Shown here in pieces: positions 21,666 to 32,695 of a stretch of DNA of 64,000 nt. The translations under genes and the position numbers were made by a program. The DNA comes from Hibiscus mutabilis. Lineage: Eukaryota > Streptophyta > Magnoliopsida > Malvales > Malvaceae. The DNA lies in contig CM033745.1 in the NCBI GenBank assembly GCA_019671005.1, positions 30,903,526-30,967,525 on the forward strand, given 5' to 3'. The notes under the pieces were generated by a model. The model did no database searches and was not told the origin of the DNA. It was given only the letters and a program-made list of their open reading frames with translations. Every line of letters begins with the position of its first letter. The stretch's first letter is position 1.

Positions 21666-24440
21666 TGTAACACCCCTTCCTAGTCTAGTAGAGAACCAGG
21701 TTGGAAAGCTTTAACAATGAATAGTACGGTGAACAGTGCAATACCTTTCAACAAGAATTCAATGTAAGTCAATACATTGCAATACGATATTAATACACTG
21801 AGGCAATAGATCGATACAGAACTACGATAATCAGATTAGGGCCAATTTTAAACTTTTACAACTCTTAGGGACTAAACTATAAATTCTAGGAATTAAGGTC
21901 TTTATCTAAAATTAACTACATGAATATGTAATTCAATCAGTAAATAGTAAGTTTGCAAATTGGCATGTTAATCTGATGTCATTTACCCATCCAATTAGAC
22001 TTACCAAGATTCAGTGACCAATATGTAAACAATACAAAATTGTGTTCAGCAGCCCCTAACTAATATAACAGACACCCTACCGAAACGCTTTGGGGCTGTA
22101 TCGGTACGAGTATACATGGATTTGAACTCCATATTGAAACTATCTAACTTCGATTCGATACAGTCAAGGACCGTATCAGTACGGCATGCAAGGGTGATAA
22201 CCCAACTCAAGAACTCGTTTCGATACAACTTGACCAGTATCGATACGGGTTAACTAACGTTAACTTTGACCAAGACCCGTTTTGATACACCCTATACCCA
22301 TATCGATGCCATTAATTATCTAGACCTTACTGCCCAAAGTCGTATCGAAACGCCTTGAAGCCGTATCGATACACCTGGGTTAGCATGCACTTTGGTTGTC
22401 CCAAATATACACTACTATACCAAAACAGATGGACCTGTATCGGTACGGCCTGCACTGTAATGCCAAATTTTGTCTGGTTTTAGTGCCAAATATACATATT
22501 TAGCCATTTTTAAGCTATACTAAAAAGCCATTTAGAGCCTTAGACATTTTTACAAGCCATGCATAAGACACACATACCAAAAGTGTCACAAATGACTAGT
22601 TCAACTACTTTGCCACCATCCTAGGAGTTCGTAAAGGAAAAGCACATTACTTGAGGCTTGAAGTGAGTTGTCAACAACGTCGATTCTTCAATCTTCAACA
22701 GTGAAATCCCTAACCTGAAATGTATGAAATGAAATGCATTATGCATACTTTGCCTACTGAGGTTGTCACAAGTAAACACTTTATCAATGAAATGCATTCC
22801 AAATCACATCTTGACAGTAACAATAAAATAAATCAATAGTAGCTATGCAATGATCGTATTCAATAGCAATGAGTCCATATTTCAATATTAACCCTTGGAT
22901 CGATTCGAGATAGTGGATACATGAATTCCTATGCCTCACCAAATCAATGAATGGTCTGGTCCATCCGCCTCGCCAATATGGCCAATAACACATACATCAC
23001 TCCACCGCGCCACAATTAAGGTTGTAGCCCAAGGACCGTAGTCCACCCGTACACTAAGCTCATGAATTATATGGCATGCCAATATATCCAAAGTCCTTTC
23101 GAATTCAAGGTTCAGTGACAATATCAATGATCAGTGTTCGGTAACAATAGCAATATTCAATGTTCTTATCAATGAGCAATGAGTCGATATCAATAGTCAA
23201 TAGCAATACCAATGGCAATGTCCAATGATTTTAGTGACAACAACAATGATCGATGTTTCACTTACAATGTTTCTATAACAATAACTATGTCGATATTAAT
23301 ACTCAGTGGCAATAGTTATAGCAGTAGCAATGACAATGTTCTATGATTAATGTTCAATGCTCCTATGTTTCAATGGAAATAACGATGGCGAAATCGATAA
23401 CAATGATCGATGACAATGAAAATAATGATAACAATAGCAATAACTATGCTCTATGTCCAATGTTCCATGCTTCCATTTTTCAATGGCAATATAAATGATC
23501 GATATTCAATGCAATAACTTACCTTAACTTACCAATGGAATCCACCAAGTGGTTCAATGCAATATTCCTTGACAATAACGTTAGCCATGCTATAACCAAT
23601 GATAATGAAATCAGGAAAGGCATCTAGCCTAATCTCGAGACTCCAACTACACTCGCCTCAATAATCCAATGCTCTTACGGCTCTCAAATACCAATTCCCT
23701 TGTTCCTAGCTTTCATCGATGATGATGGATGATCTTTCTCCACTTCTTGAGCTAGTTAAACAATAGGGAGATTATTAGAATTATTAATACGATATCAAAA
23801 TCAATATAACGATATCAAAATCAATATTGAAGCTTAAAATAGCTATTAGCTATCAAATTTCATGGATGACCAAAACCCTAGCTTAAGATTAATCTTGATT
23901 CATCCATAGATTTTAATGATTGTTTGGGGATTACAGGTTACCCGATCGATAGCAATGATTCGATATTGATAAATTGAAGAAAACTCAAGCTTCTCTAACC
24001 TCAACAATGAAGGTGCTTGCTTAGAGGAAGATGATGAAGGAGAGGTGCTTGTTTGATACACAATCGGGTAAGTCTCTTTTGCTCTTTATTCTTTCTTTTA
24101 TTTCCTAATGCCTTAAGGTTTCCTTAAGGTGATGGAAACTAATTCTGATCACCCACGTATGTGGTGATTGTAATTGAGGAGGGGCTAATCGCAAGGTTAG
24201 TCCCTCAACTCTTAATTCCCTATACTTGTACCCCCAAACTTTCATTTTCTGTAATTAAGTCACTAAACAGATTTTCAATACATTCAATAAGGTCCTTAAA
24301 CAATAATTTGCCTCAATTAGAGTCCATTATCGATGCGATTAACGTTATAGTCATGGTCAACATAGTATTTGAAGAATTCTAGAGTAGGGTTTCTGATCGC
24401 CAAAACCCAATTTTGACTAGACCGATTTTGGGATGTTACA
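21666..24440 (-). repeat. E2 left (3') LTR, complete
   Basis: Runs from TGTAACACCCC to TGTTACA, ~2.78 kb. Contains GTATCGGTACG-type motifs (22080-22460), GCCACCATCCTAGGAGTTCG (~22614), the control module (22925-23080), a CAATG micro-repeat, and CACCCACGTATGTGGTG, a hairpin near 24151-24167. Near-identical to 29274-29836 over the shared part, apart from ~260 bp missing from the right copy around 29660. Confidence 0.85.
22795..23520. repeat. CAATG/CAATA micro-repeat field
   Basis: Imperfect repeats of CAATGN, CAATAN and CGATGN interrupted by the control module at 22925-23080. It is densest at 23100-23520, where units such as AGCAATGACAATG alternate with ATTCAATGTTC. It has expanded compared with E3. 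Confidence 0.75.
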
Positions 24441-24455
24441 ACTCTCCCCCTTAAG
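24441..24455 (-). other. E2 polypurine tract
   Basis: The plus strand reads ACTCTCCCCCTTAAG immediately after the LTR terminus, i.e. CTTAAGGGGGAGAGT on the element strand. This is the expected plus-strand primer site abutting the 3' LTR. Confidence 0.8.
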
Positions 24456-24489
24456 AAAAATTCATCCTCAAATATTTACCTAAATCGAA

Positions 24490-25720
24490 GAGATGAGGAT
24501 ATTGCCTCCTCATTTCCTCCTCTGGTTCCAAGTGGCTTCTTCCATAAAATGGCTCTTCTAGAGCACTTTAACTAAAGAAATGGACTTGTTGCGAAGTCTC
24601 TTAACTTCCTTTGCAAGAATCTGAACTGGTTCTTCCTCATATGACAAAATTGATTGAATTTCCACAGTTTCAGGTTCAATGATATGCAAAGGGCCAGAAC
24701 GATACTTTTGAAGCATTGATACGTGAAACACATCATGGATATTACTAAGTTCTAGGGGCAACAATAAGCAATAAACCATATGGCTAACTTTCTCAATAAC
24801 CTTGAAAGGTCCGATGAATCGGGGACTAAACTTCCCCTTTTTGCCAAATCTCAAAACTTTTTTCCATGGAGAGACTTTAAGGAAGACTTTTTCACCAACT
24901 TTATATTGTATATCCCATCGCTTAAGATCGACATAGGCCTTCTGTCAGTCAAAGGCAATTTTTAATCGATCATGGATGGTGGTAACCCATTCCTCGTTTT
25001 CCTAAAGAAAGTCAGGGCCCAACACCTCGCCTTCACCGAGTTCAGACCAACACAACAGAGTTCTGCAACATCTGCCATACAGCGCTTCATACGGTGCCAA
25101 CTTGATATAAGCTTGGTAATATTGTTGTAGGCAAACTCGATAAGAGGTAGGGATTTCTCCCAAGACCTTCCAAAATCAATGATACATGTACGAAGCATAT
25201 CTTCCAAGATTTGGATTACCCTTTCTGACTGGCCGTTAGACTGAGGGTGAAAAGCAGTACTGAGGCTAACTCTGGTGCCCAGAGCTACTTGCAACGACTT
25301 CCATAATTGAGATGCAAATCGTGGATCTAGATTGGAAATAATTGACTGAGGCACTCCGTAGAATCGAATAACTTCCTTGATATACACGTAAGCCAGCTTA
25401 GGAAGACTGTAATCCATCCAGACTAGCAAAAAATGGGCTGACTTGGTGAAACGGTCCACAACGACCCAAATAGCATCATGTTTAGCAGGAGTCAAAGGTA
25501 GACCACTAACAAAATCCATAGTGATCTTCTCCCACTTCCATTACGATAGATTGATGGGTTGCAATAAGCCGATAGGAACACGATGTTCAGCCTTGACACA
25601 TTGGCACATGAGACATTTAGACACGATGTCGATTATGGCTTTCTTCATGCTCGGCCACCAATATAGTTCCCCGAGGTCCTTGTACATCTTTACCAACCCC
25701 GGTGGACAGAAAAAGAGCTC
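24490..25720 (-). pseudogene. pol: E2 integrase (broken)
   Basis: HHCC remnant WWPSMKKAIIDIVSKCLMCQ near 25600-25670, then the core from MDFVSGLPLTP (25519): the first Asp is present, the second is Asn (IISNLDPRF instead of ISD), and the Glu is present in QSNGQSERVIQILEDMLR. After AYNN the reading frame is disturbed. The C-terminal module is open at 24854-24558 with KFSPRFIGPFKVIEKV, SNIHDVFHVSMLQKY and SYEEEPVQILAKEVKRLRNK, ending at LVKVL-stop. The enzyme would join element cDNA to chromosomal DNA; loss of a DDE residue makes this copy inactive. Confidence 0.85.
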
Positions 25721-26049
25721 GAATGAGCTTCCTTAAGGATATTGGCATAAATAGATTCATTATTAGGTACATAGACCCGATCACGAAAATATAAGAGCCT
25801 TTCAGAATTCACTCTGAAGTCGGGGTTGTCTTACAGCTGGGAAATGATGACTTGAAGTTTAGGATCTTGTTTTTGCAATACTTGAATTCTCAATATAATG
25901 GTAGACTGAACTTGAAGTTCAGTAACGAGACAGCGGTGCTTTCGAAAATGTAAGTGAGCATTGATAGCTTGAGGAGCTACAATACAAGAACTTTGCAATG
26001 AGTCGATACACTAACCAATATATTAGACTCAATGATCAATAATGATACT

Positions 26050-26720
26050 TACCAGGAAGAGGTTTACGGCTGAGTGCATCAGCTACAACATTGGCCTTGC
26101 CTAGATGGTAATCAATGACCAGATCGTAGTCCTTGAGGAGTTCCATCCATCTCCGTTGTTGAAGATTCAACTCCTTCTAGGTCAAGAGGTACTTGAGACT
26201 CTTATGATCGGTGAAAAGGTAGCATTTCTCTCCGTAGAGATAGTGTCTCTAGATTTTCAATGCAAAGACAACTGCAACCAACCCCAGGTCATGAGTAGGG
26301 TAACTCATCTCATGTGGCTTTAGTTGCCTCGAGGCATAGGCAATGACTTTGCCTTCTTGCATTAATATGTATCCTAACCCGAGATGTGAAGCATCACTAT
26401 AAATGGTATAGTCCTTTCCAGACTCTGGTTGGATTAGGACCGGCGCATGGATCAACACTTGCTTCAATTGATCAAAGCTTCTTTGTTGATCCGCAGACCA
26501 AACGAACGGAGCTTCATTTCTCAACAATGTAGTCAGAGGAGCTACTACCATAGAGAATCCTTTGATGAATCTTCTATAATAGCCAACAAGACCAAGAAAA
26601 CTTCTCACCTCAACAATATTCTTCAGTGGGTGCCAATCAACAATGGCTTGGATTTTCTTCAGATCCACCTATATGCCTGAAGACGATACAATGTGCCCAA
26701 GAAGGCAACTTCGGTGAGCC
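26050..26720 (-). pseudogene. pol: E2 RNase H (broken)
   Basis: The open part 26668-26249 covers the RT connection (VRSFLGLVGYYRRFIKGFS, PFVWSADQQRSFDQLKQVL) and the RNase H start YTIYSDASHLGLGYILMQ. The Glu expected in HDLELAAVVFALK is Gly (HDLGLVAVVFALK). Beyond a TAG in the K-I-W-R position it continues with YLFTDHKSLKYLLT, another stop, RRWMELLKDYDLVIDYHLGK and ANVVADALSRKPL. This is the Ty3-type RNase H that removes the RNA template; the lost Glu and stops indicate an inactive copy. Confidence 0.85.
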
Positions 26721-27480
26721 AAAACTCATATTTGGAGAACTTAGCTAACAATTGCTTCTCTCAGAGGATCTAGAGTACAATTTGAAGGTGATCTTGATGC
26801 TCGTTAGGGTTCTTAGAATAGATCATAATGTTGTCAATGAACACCACTACGGATTTATCAAGGTAGGGCCTGAAAACCTGATTCATTAGATCCATGAAAG
26901 TTGTCGGTGCATTGGTTAGCCTAAAAGGCATTACCAAGAATCCGTAATGGCCGTATCTCGTTCAAAAAGTCATCTTAGGTACATCACATTCTTTAACCCT
27001 CATCTGATAATACCCAGACCTTAAATTAATCTTGGAAAACATGGAGGCATCCTTAAGCTGATTGAATAGGTCATCTATCCTTGGCAAATGATATTTATTC
27101 TTGATGGTTACCTTGTTCAACTGTCGATAGTCGATACACAATCTCATAGAACCATAATTCTTCTTAACAAAGAGAACTGGTGCTCCCCAAGGAGAAGAAC
27201 TCGTTCGAATGAAATCTTTATTCAAAAGGTCTTGAATTTGAGCCTTCAACTCTTTGAGCTCGACGACTGTCATGCGGTAAGGTGCAATTGAATCTGGGGC
27301 AGTACTAGGTTGTACTTCGATACCAAATTCGACTTTATGGGTTGGAGGCAGTCCTAGAAGTTCATCAGAAAAGACATCAGGAAACTCACATACAGTGTTA
27401 ACATCCATAAAATGGGGTTCATCCTTGGTTTCCAATGTCAATTCTTGCAATGAAGGGTTTCTTTCACTCATCAACACGAT
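26721..27480 (-). pseudogene. pol: E2 reverse transcriptase (broken)
   Basis: The open part from 27531 downward holds the linker EFPDVFSDELLGLPPTHKVE, then SSPWGAPVLFVKK, MRLCIDYRQLNKVTIKNKYH, LPRIDDLFNQL and motif A FSKINLRSGYYQM, with Asn in place of the catalytic Asp. The frame breaks near 26965. Motif C is FIDNIMIYS near 26820-26850, where FIDD is expected, so a second catalytic Asp is Asn. Both changes are G-to-A on the coding strand; the FIDN one fits CpG deamination. Inactive. Confidence 0.85.
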
Positions 27481-27880
27481 ACTCTCCTTGCCAAGACCTC
27501 GGAGATACAACTTCCTCTTGCTACAATCCACCCACGCTTAATGCTCACTAAGCCAGTGTAGACCCAGTATGATATCAAACTCATGGATCGGTAGAGCCAA
27601 TATATTGGCCACAAAAGGAATCCCTTAAATCACCAAGGGACAATTCTTGCACATAATATTTATGGTGACACAATCACCCAAATGATTTGTTACAAAAATC
27701 CTCAGTCCTAAGGTTCAAACGATAATCTATTCCTTTTAACCAACACAGTGCCTATAAAAGAGTGGGTAGAACCAGGATCAATCAATGCATATAAAGGATA
27801 GGAATACAATTCAATGGTACCTACAATGACTTCAAGTTAATCCCCTTCTTCCCTACTCCTCACATGATACATTTGGGCAG
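27481..27880 (-). pseudogene. pol: E2 protease (broken)
   Basis: On the minus strand YPLYALIDPGSTHSFIGTVL is seen, with the active triplet at 27779-27771 reading Asp-Pro-Gly instead of Asp-Ser/Thr-Gly. The downstream block HEFDIILGLHWLSEH and a stop lie near 27600-27540, followed by CSKRKLYLRGLGKES leading into the RT linker. This is the same architecture as E1 and E6, each with a different active-site change. Confidence 0.75.
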
Positions 27881-29126
27881 GTGCCTTTGATTCTTGCATG
27901 CTCAATACCTTCCCAGAGCAGCTAGGTCTTCCCACAACTCCCGATAAACCCTGCCTTGACCCCTTACCTCCAAAAGACTAAGCAGGGGTTGCAACATTAG
28001 CCGGTGTAGCAGTAGACTTGGTTGCATTTAGAGGGAAATCACGGATGAAGTGGCCTTGCTTGCCACAAAAGAAACAAGCTCCAGTCTATTTACAACATGA
28101 ACCTACTAGATGCCTATTCTGATAGTAGTTGCAAACAGGGTGTTGTGAACCTCTATTAGAGCCTCTAGTGCTTTCAAACAAGGCCGCCTTGGAAAAAGAT
28201 TGAGATATAGTATGAGGCTTCTCAATGTTCTCAAAACGAGATGGCTGTGGATAGACATGTTGCTTAGGGCCTTGATACTTTTTCTTCTTATTCCATCTAG
28301 GAGGTCAAGAATTATCTCTAAACCTTTTCTCAGCTTTTCCCGACCTAGTGGTCATTTGGGCTTTCAACGACACATTAGTAGCTTTGACTCGGTTCACCAA
28401 GTCTTGGAAGTCGGTGATGCCCAGTGCAATAAACATGGGGTAAAGCTCATCACTTAGCCCGACAATGAACATATGAAACTTCTCCTTATCCTTCTTGATG
28501 TATTCCACACCATATCGGTAGTACTTACACAAGTCATGAATATACTGCTCGACTGGTCACCTCCTTGCTTGAGGTGGAGGAAGATGCTACGTCTTTCTGC
28601 GAGGTAAAACTCGCTAATGTACTTCTTGGGGAACTCTCAGAGAAAGAATTCCTAGGTTATAGTATCTTCAGAGATCATAAGTGTAGTAGTCTCCCACCAG
28701 TGCAAAGCTTCATCGACTAGTAATAGAAGGGCGCATTCTAGCTTGTGCTCATCTGAACACTGCAACTGCTAGTTCAATATTCGTAGGGTATTGTCCAGCC
28801 AATATTAAGCAATTTTAGGATTGTCATCATCCTGACGAGTGAAAGTATAAGCCCGATACTGTGGAAGCTTTTCAATAGAGGGTCGAGTATGCTGGACAAC
28901 TGGTGCGGTAGGCTGCGCTGCCGACTCGGCTCTCATTGCAGTCATGAGCTGCTTAAACATATCAGCCATATTTTGATAACATTCAGCCTGAGCAGTAGGC
29001 ACCTCAGGTCTAGTGCCCTATGCAAGGACTTCTGGTGGATTAGGAGGATCTCCCCCTAACTTCCTCGCCATGTGTTGAGGAAACAATGGTAGGCTCATTG
29101 ATATGAGCTTCATTCATTTTAGACAT
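27881..29126 (-). pseudogene. gag: E2 gag with two zinc knuckles (broken)
   Basis: The ATG at 29126 begins MSKMNEAHINEP. Open pieces are 29002-28805 (MFKQLMTAMRAES, LPQYRAYTFTRQDDDNPKIA) and 28532-28305 (MCKYYRYGVEYIKKDKEKFH, GITDFQDLVNRVKA). The second zinc knuckle at 28076-28035 is C-FF-C-GKQG-H-FIRD-F, with Phe for the last Cys. The knuckle before it (CNYYQNRHLVGSC) has lost a Cys. Stops and frameshifts lie between. Would be the capsid/nucleocapsid polyprotein. Confidence 0.8.
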
Positions 29127-29256
29127 AACTATAAGATAAAGAAAGATCTGATTAGTCGACAAGTCACAATATATACAATATATAACTCCTAGGTGGCAAA
29201 GTAACTCAATAACAACGCAATAGCCTTAAGTTTAGTCCTAGAATCGACTAAACTCT

Positions 29257-29269
29257 AGCTCTAATACCA
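29257..29269 (-). other. E2 primer binding site (tRNA-iMet type)
   Basis: The minus strand reads TGGTATTAGAGCT four bases inside the 5' LTR, a single mismatch to TGGTATCAGAGCT. It is the best preserved PBS in the window. Confidence 0.85.
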
Positions 29270-29273
29270 CAAA

Positions 29274-29836
29274 TGTAACACCCCTTTCCAGGTCTAGTAA
29301 AAAACTAGGTTGAAAAATGTTAACGATGAATAGTACAGTGATCGATGCGATGCCTTTCAACAATAATTCAATGTAAGTCAATACATTGCAATACGATATT
29401 AATACAGGGAGGAAACAGATCGATACGGAACTACGATATCAAATTAGAGGGCCAATTTTAAACTTTTACAACTCTTAAGGACTAAACTATAAATTCTAGG
29501 AATTATGGCCTTTATCTAAAATTAACTACATGACTATGTAATTCAATCAGTAAATAGTAAGTTTGCAAAATGGCATGTTAATCTGATGTCATTTACCCAT
29601 CCAATTAGACTTACCAAGATTAAGTGACCAATATGTAAACAATACAAAACTGTGATCAACAGGTACCATTGAATTGTGTAGACCTCACTGCCCAAAGTCA
29701 TATCGATACGCCTTGAAGTTGTATAGATACACCTAGGTTAGCCTGCACTTTGGCTGTCCAAAATTTGCACTACCATACCAAAATAGGTGCACCCGTATCG
29801 GTACGGTCTGCACTGTAATACCAAATTTTATTTGCT
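29274..29836 (-). repeat. E2 right (5') LTR, truncated
   Basis: Starts TGTAACACCCCTTTCCAGG and follows the left LTR to about 29836, with an internal deletion near 29660. It contains CGTATCGGTACGG near 29796. It ends where sequence related to the E4 LTR begins; the remaining ~2 kb and the target duplication are absent. Confidence 0.8.
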
Positions 29837-29884
29837 TTTTAATCGAATTAACCTATTGAATGATGTCCAAATGCAATGAAATTT

Positions 29885-32017
29885 TACCAGCATTATTCAA
29901 TCACCTTGAATCTTGAGATGATGATTTCCTTGTTGTTTATATTGATTTGGATGATTGTTATGTGTGTTAGGATCATGCTAGCTTCTAATTGAACTTGAAA
30001 TTTGAATGCTAGTAGCTAAATTGCTAATGAAATGTGTATATGGTTGAAAATAGTTTTATTAGGGACTGTTTTTACTAGTGAAAATGTGTAAAATGCTAAT
30101 TGAATGTAAAACCCTGTTTTGATCATGTTGGTAGATGGATTGAGGATTGATTTGAGTAAATAAGTTGCTGGAAATGTGAAAGCACCTAATTGGATTAGTT
30201 AAACTAGGTAATGGACTGCTCAATTGATGAATTGGATGTATAATGTTGATCAAATAGATCAAATTGAATTGAACACGATAATGCCCTGTTTTAAGCTCAT
30301 TGCTAGGTGAATTAGACTGACCTAGACATGTAAGAACATGAAAATGAATTGAATTTCCATGTTAGAACCTTGTTAAAATGAGTTACGAAACTAGAAACTC
30401 AACATAGTGTAATCTACCCACAATGCTCTGTTCTGGGCAGTAACTTTGAAAAATCACCATAAATTGTATAAAAGGAATTTAAGGCTGAAATTTATATGGA
30501 AAACATCTTGATATGTTTAAATTCATTAGGAGAGAACATAAATAAATTCTGGATTCTAAATGATTTGTAGAGAAGAAACATTAAGTCCAGTGTAGCAAAT
30601 TACCCTGTCTTTAAGTTAAAAATTGTATTAATTGGAAAATAACTAAAATGCAAGGCCTATATAGTTTTAAATATAATTACGTTATCTTTCCAATGGTATA
30701 AACGAATTGAAATTCTGACGTACAGAATGAAAGTTATGCATGTTTAAGTGAACAGACTACATGCTGCCTAGTAACAACAGTTTAGGTAATTGTACACTGT
30801 TTTGGGACAATTTTGTAAATTGTATTGTAAACAGTTTTGGGGCATTGGTTACTGCACTGTTTTACATGAATTAAAATATTGATAAGTGTAGCTAAGTATA
30901 GTAAAGAATGTATATGAACATGCTGCCAGATTTGTGTATGATGTGTACTTGTAAAATTGCCCTGACTGAATGATTATATGATCTTGGTTTAACATGAATG
31001 TGTTTGTGTAATGTGTTAGAACCAGGAGTGAACTTGGTGGATGAGGAAATAGTGGATCATCCTAAAGCCAAGAATAAATGAGTGTGGATCCAAGACTAGC
31101 TAAGCTTGGAATATTGTGAGTGTAGTTATCTCTAGGGTTAGGACTAGGTCCTAACCAATGCATACTTGTCTACATTCTTGAAATGATTAAACGAACCTAA
31201 TATGGACTTGACTTAATAAGGGAAGAATGACTAGTAATGCATGAATTTTGATCACATCTTGAATACATGTTTTATTCGAATGCCAAGCTTGAATAAGTGG
31301 TGACATTGGTGCTTGTATGTGTCATGTTGCATGTGATCAAATGCTAAAGAACTTGCTTGAGATATTATCTCATCTTGATGAAATGACACATGAGAATTAC
31401 ATGACATGTGAGCTATGGCTCACAATTGGCTTAAGGGCCTAGTATTAAATGAACTTACATGACATGATCTTGAACTTGATAAACTTGTATAAATGGTAAA
31501 TCGAACAACCTTGGTAGCTAGTTGGACTAGGTAGAAGGGCATGCCTTAGAGTCTAGAGCTCATTGTGTCAGGGTGGAAAACGGTCTAGGGCTAAGGCTCG
31601 TATTTGGCGACAGACGGAGGGTACGTATGTGATCTTTGGCGACAATAGGAGGGTTGACCAGCACTACGGTGGCGACAGTTGGTTGGAGAATCGATTACCT
31701 ATACAAACTAAGTACCAAGAGGGTTGTTTAATTGATAATAAATGAAATAACAATCCAATAACACATGTTACTTGTCTTGAAAGCTATACATTGAATGTTA
31801 CTTGACACGAAAGCCATGAATTGTATGTTACTTGTCATGTATGCATGACTTACTTGATTACATGTTACGTAAGCTTGTTTTGGTTGATTCTTGATATGAA
31901 AGCATGAAGTATGATTCATTGTTTCTTGTATCCTTATGCTAGTCGAATGATTGAATCCTCAGTTAGGTTTACTCTATTGCTTGAAATCCTTAGCTAGGAT
32001 TATACATGATTAAATGA
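29885..32017 (+). repeat. E4 left LTR remnant
   Basis: Matches 33160-35291. Landmarks are GGGACTGTTTTTACTAGTG (30062), GTGAGTGTAGTTATCTCTAG (31116), the control module in reverse orientation with GGCGACAGACGGAGGG and GGCGACAATAGGAGGG (31604-31655), and ATTGCTTGAAATCCTTAGC near 31975. It breaks at 32017 inside the LTR. The first ~470 bp (compare 32696-33160) and the last ~1.4 kb are absent. Confidence 0.75.
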
Positions 32018-32681
32018 CACCAAACATCTATCCAGATGGCTCCCTTCAAAGCTCTATACATAAGAAAATGTACAACTCCCTTGTGTTGGTCTGAATTGGG
32101 AGACAACAAAGCTTTGGGACCTCAATTGCTTAGAGAAACCAAAGAACAAGTGAAGATCATTCATGATCGATTGAAGGCAGCTTTCGATAGGCAAAAAGCT
32201 TATGCTGACTTGAAAAGGAGAGACATCCAATACAATGATGGAGACAAGATCTTCCTCAAAGTATCTCCTTGGAAGAAAGTCTTTCGGTTTGGAAGAAAAT
32301 GAAAGCTCAGCCCTCGATTTATTGGACCATTCAAAATCCTTGAAAGGTTAGTCCAGTGGCTTATCGATTGGCACTTCCTAGTGAATTCGATAAAATCCAC
32401 AATGTCTTCCATGTTTCTATGATAATAAGATATAGATCTGATCCATCTCATGTCCTTGAGCCAGAAGAAGTGGAATTGAATCCTGACTTATCTTATGAAG
32501 AAGAACCTATTCAGATACTTGACAAGGAAGTCAGAAGACTTCAAAACAAGAATGTACCTCTTGTCAAAGTATTGTGGAGAAATCACAAGGTAGAAGAGGC
32601 AGCTTGGGAATCTAAAGAAATCACGGGGAAGGAATATCTTCACCTATTTGATTTAGGTAAATTCGAGGACGAATTTATTTT
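32018..32681 (+). pseudogene. pol: E4 integrase C-terminus with degenerate chromodomain (broken)
   Basis: Begins in the core's tail with QTSIQMAPFKALYIRKCTTP, LCWSELGD, and KIIHDRLKAAFDRQKAYADL-like sequence, then FLKVSPWKKVFRFGRK followed by a TGA where a Gly codon is expected. KLSPRFIGPFKILER follows, then a one-base frameshift at ~32350, then YRLALPSEFDKIHNVFHVSM, SHVLEPEEVELNPDLSYEEE and PLVKVLWRNHKVEEAAWESK, ending LFDLGKFEDEFILRGGE. The LVKVLWRNH...EEAAWE segment matches the group II chromodomain-like tail of Tekay/Del elements, which in intact relatives is thought to steer integration to heterochromatin. Confidence 0.85.
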
Positions 32682-32695
32682 AAGGGGAGGAGAAT
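32682..32695 (+). other. E4 polypurine tract
   Basis: AAGGGGAGGAGAAT directly before the LTR start TGCAACACCC. Confidence 0.8.

Larger units (their letters stand above)
21666..29836 (-). mobile_element. E2: nearly full-length but dead Tekay-like Ty3/gypsy element
   Basis: Minus-strand order: 5' LTR (truncated, 29836-29274), PBS (29269-29257), gag (ATG 29126), double zinc knuckle, protease, RT, RNase H, integrase with HHCC, DDE core and C-terminal module, PPT (24455-24441), 3' LTR (24440-21666). Domain order is that of Ty3/gypsy. Integrase tail wording (HDVFHVSMLQKY, LSYEEEPVQIL) fits Tekay/Del chromoviruses. Catalytic residues are lost in PR, RT, RNase H and IN. It sits in the E3 stub on the left and is cut by E4-related sequence on the right. 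Confidence 0.85.
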
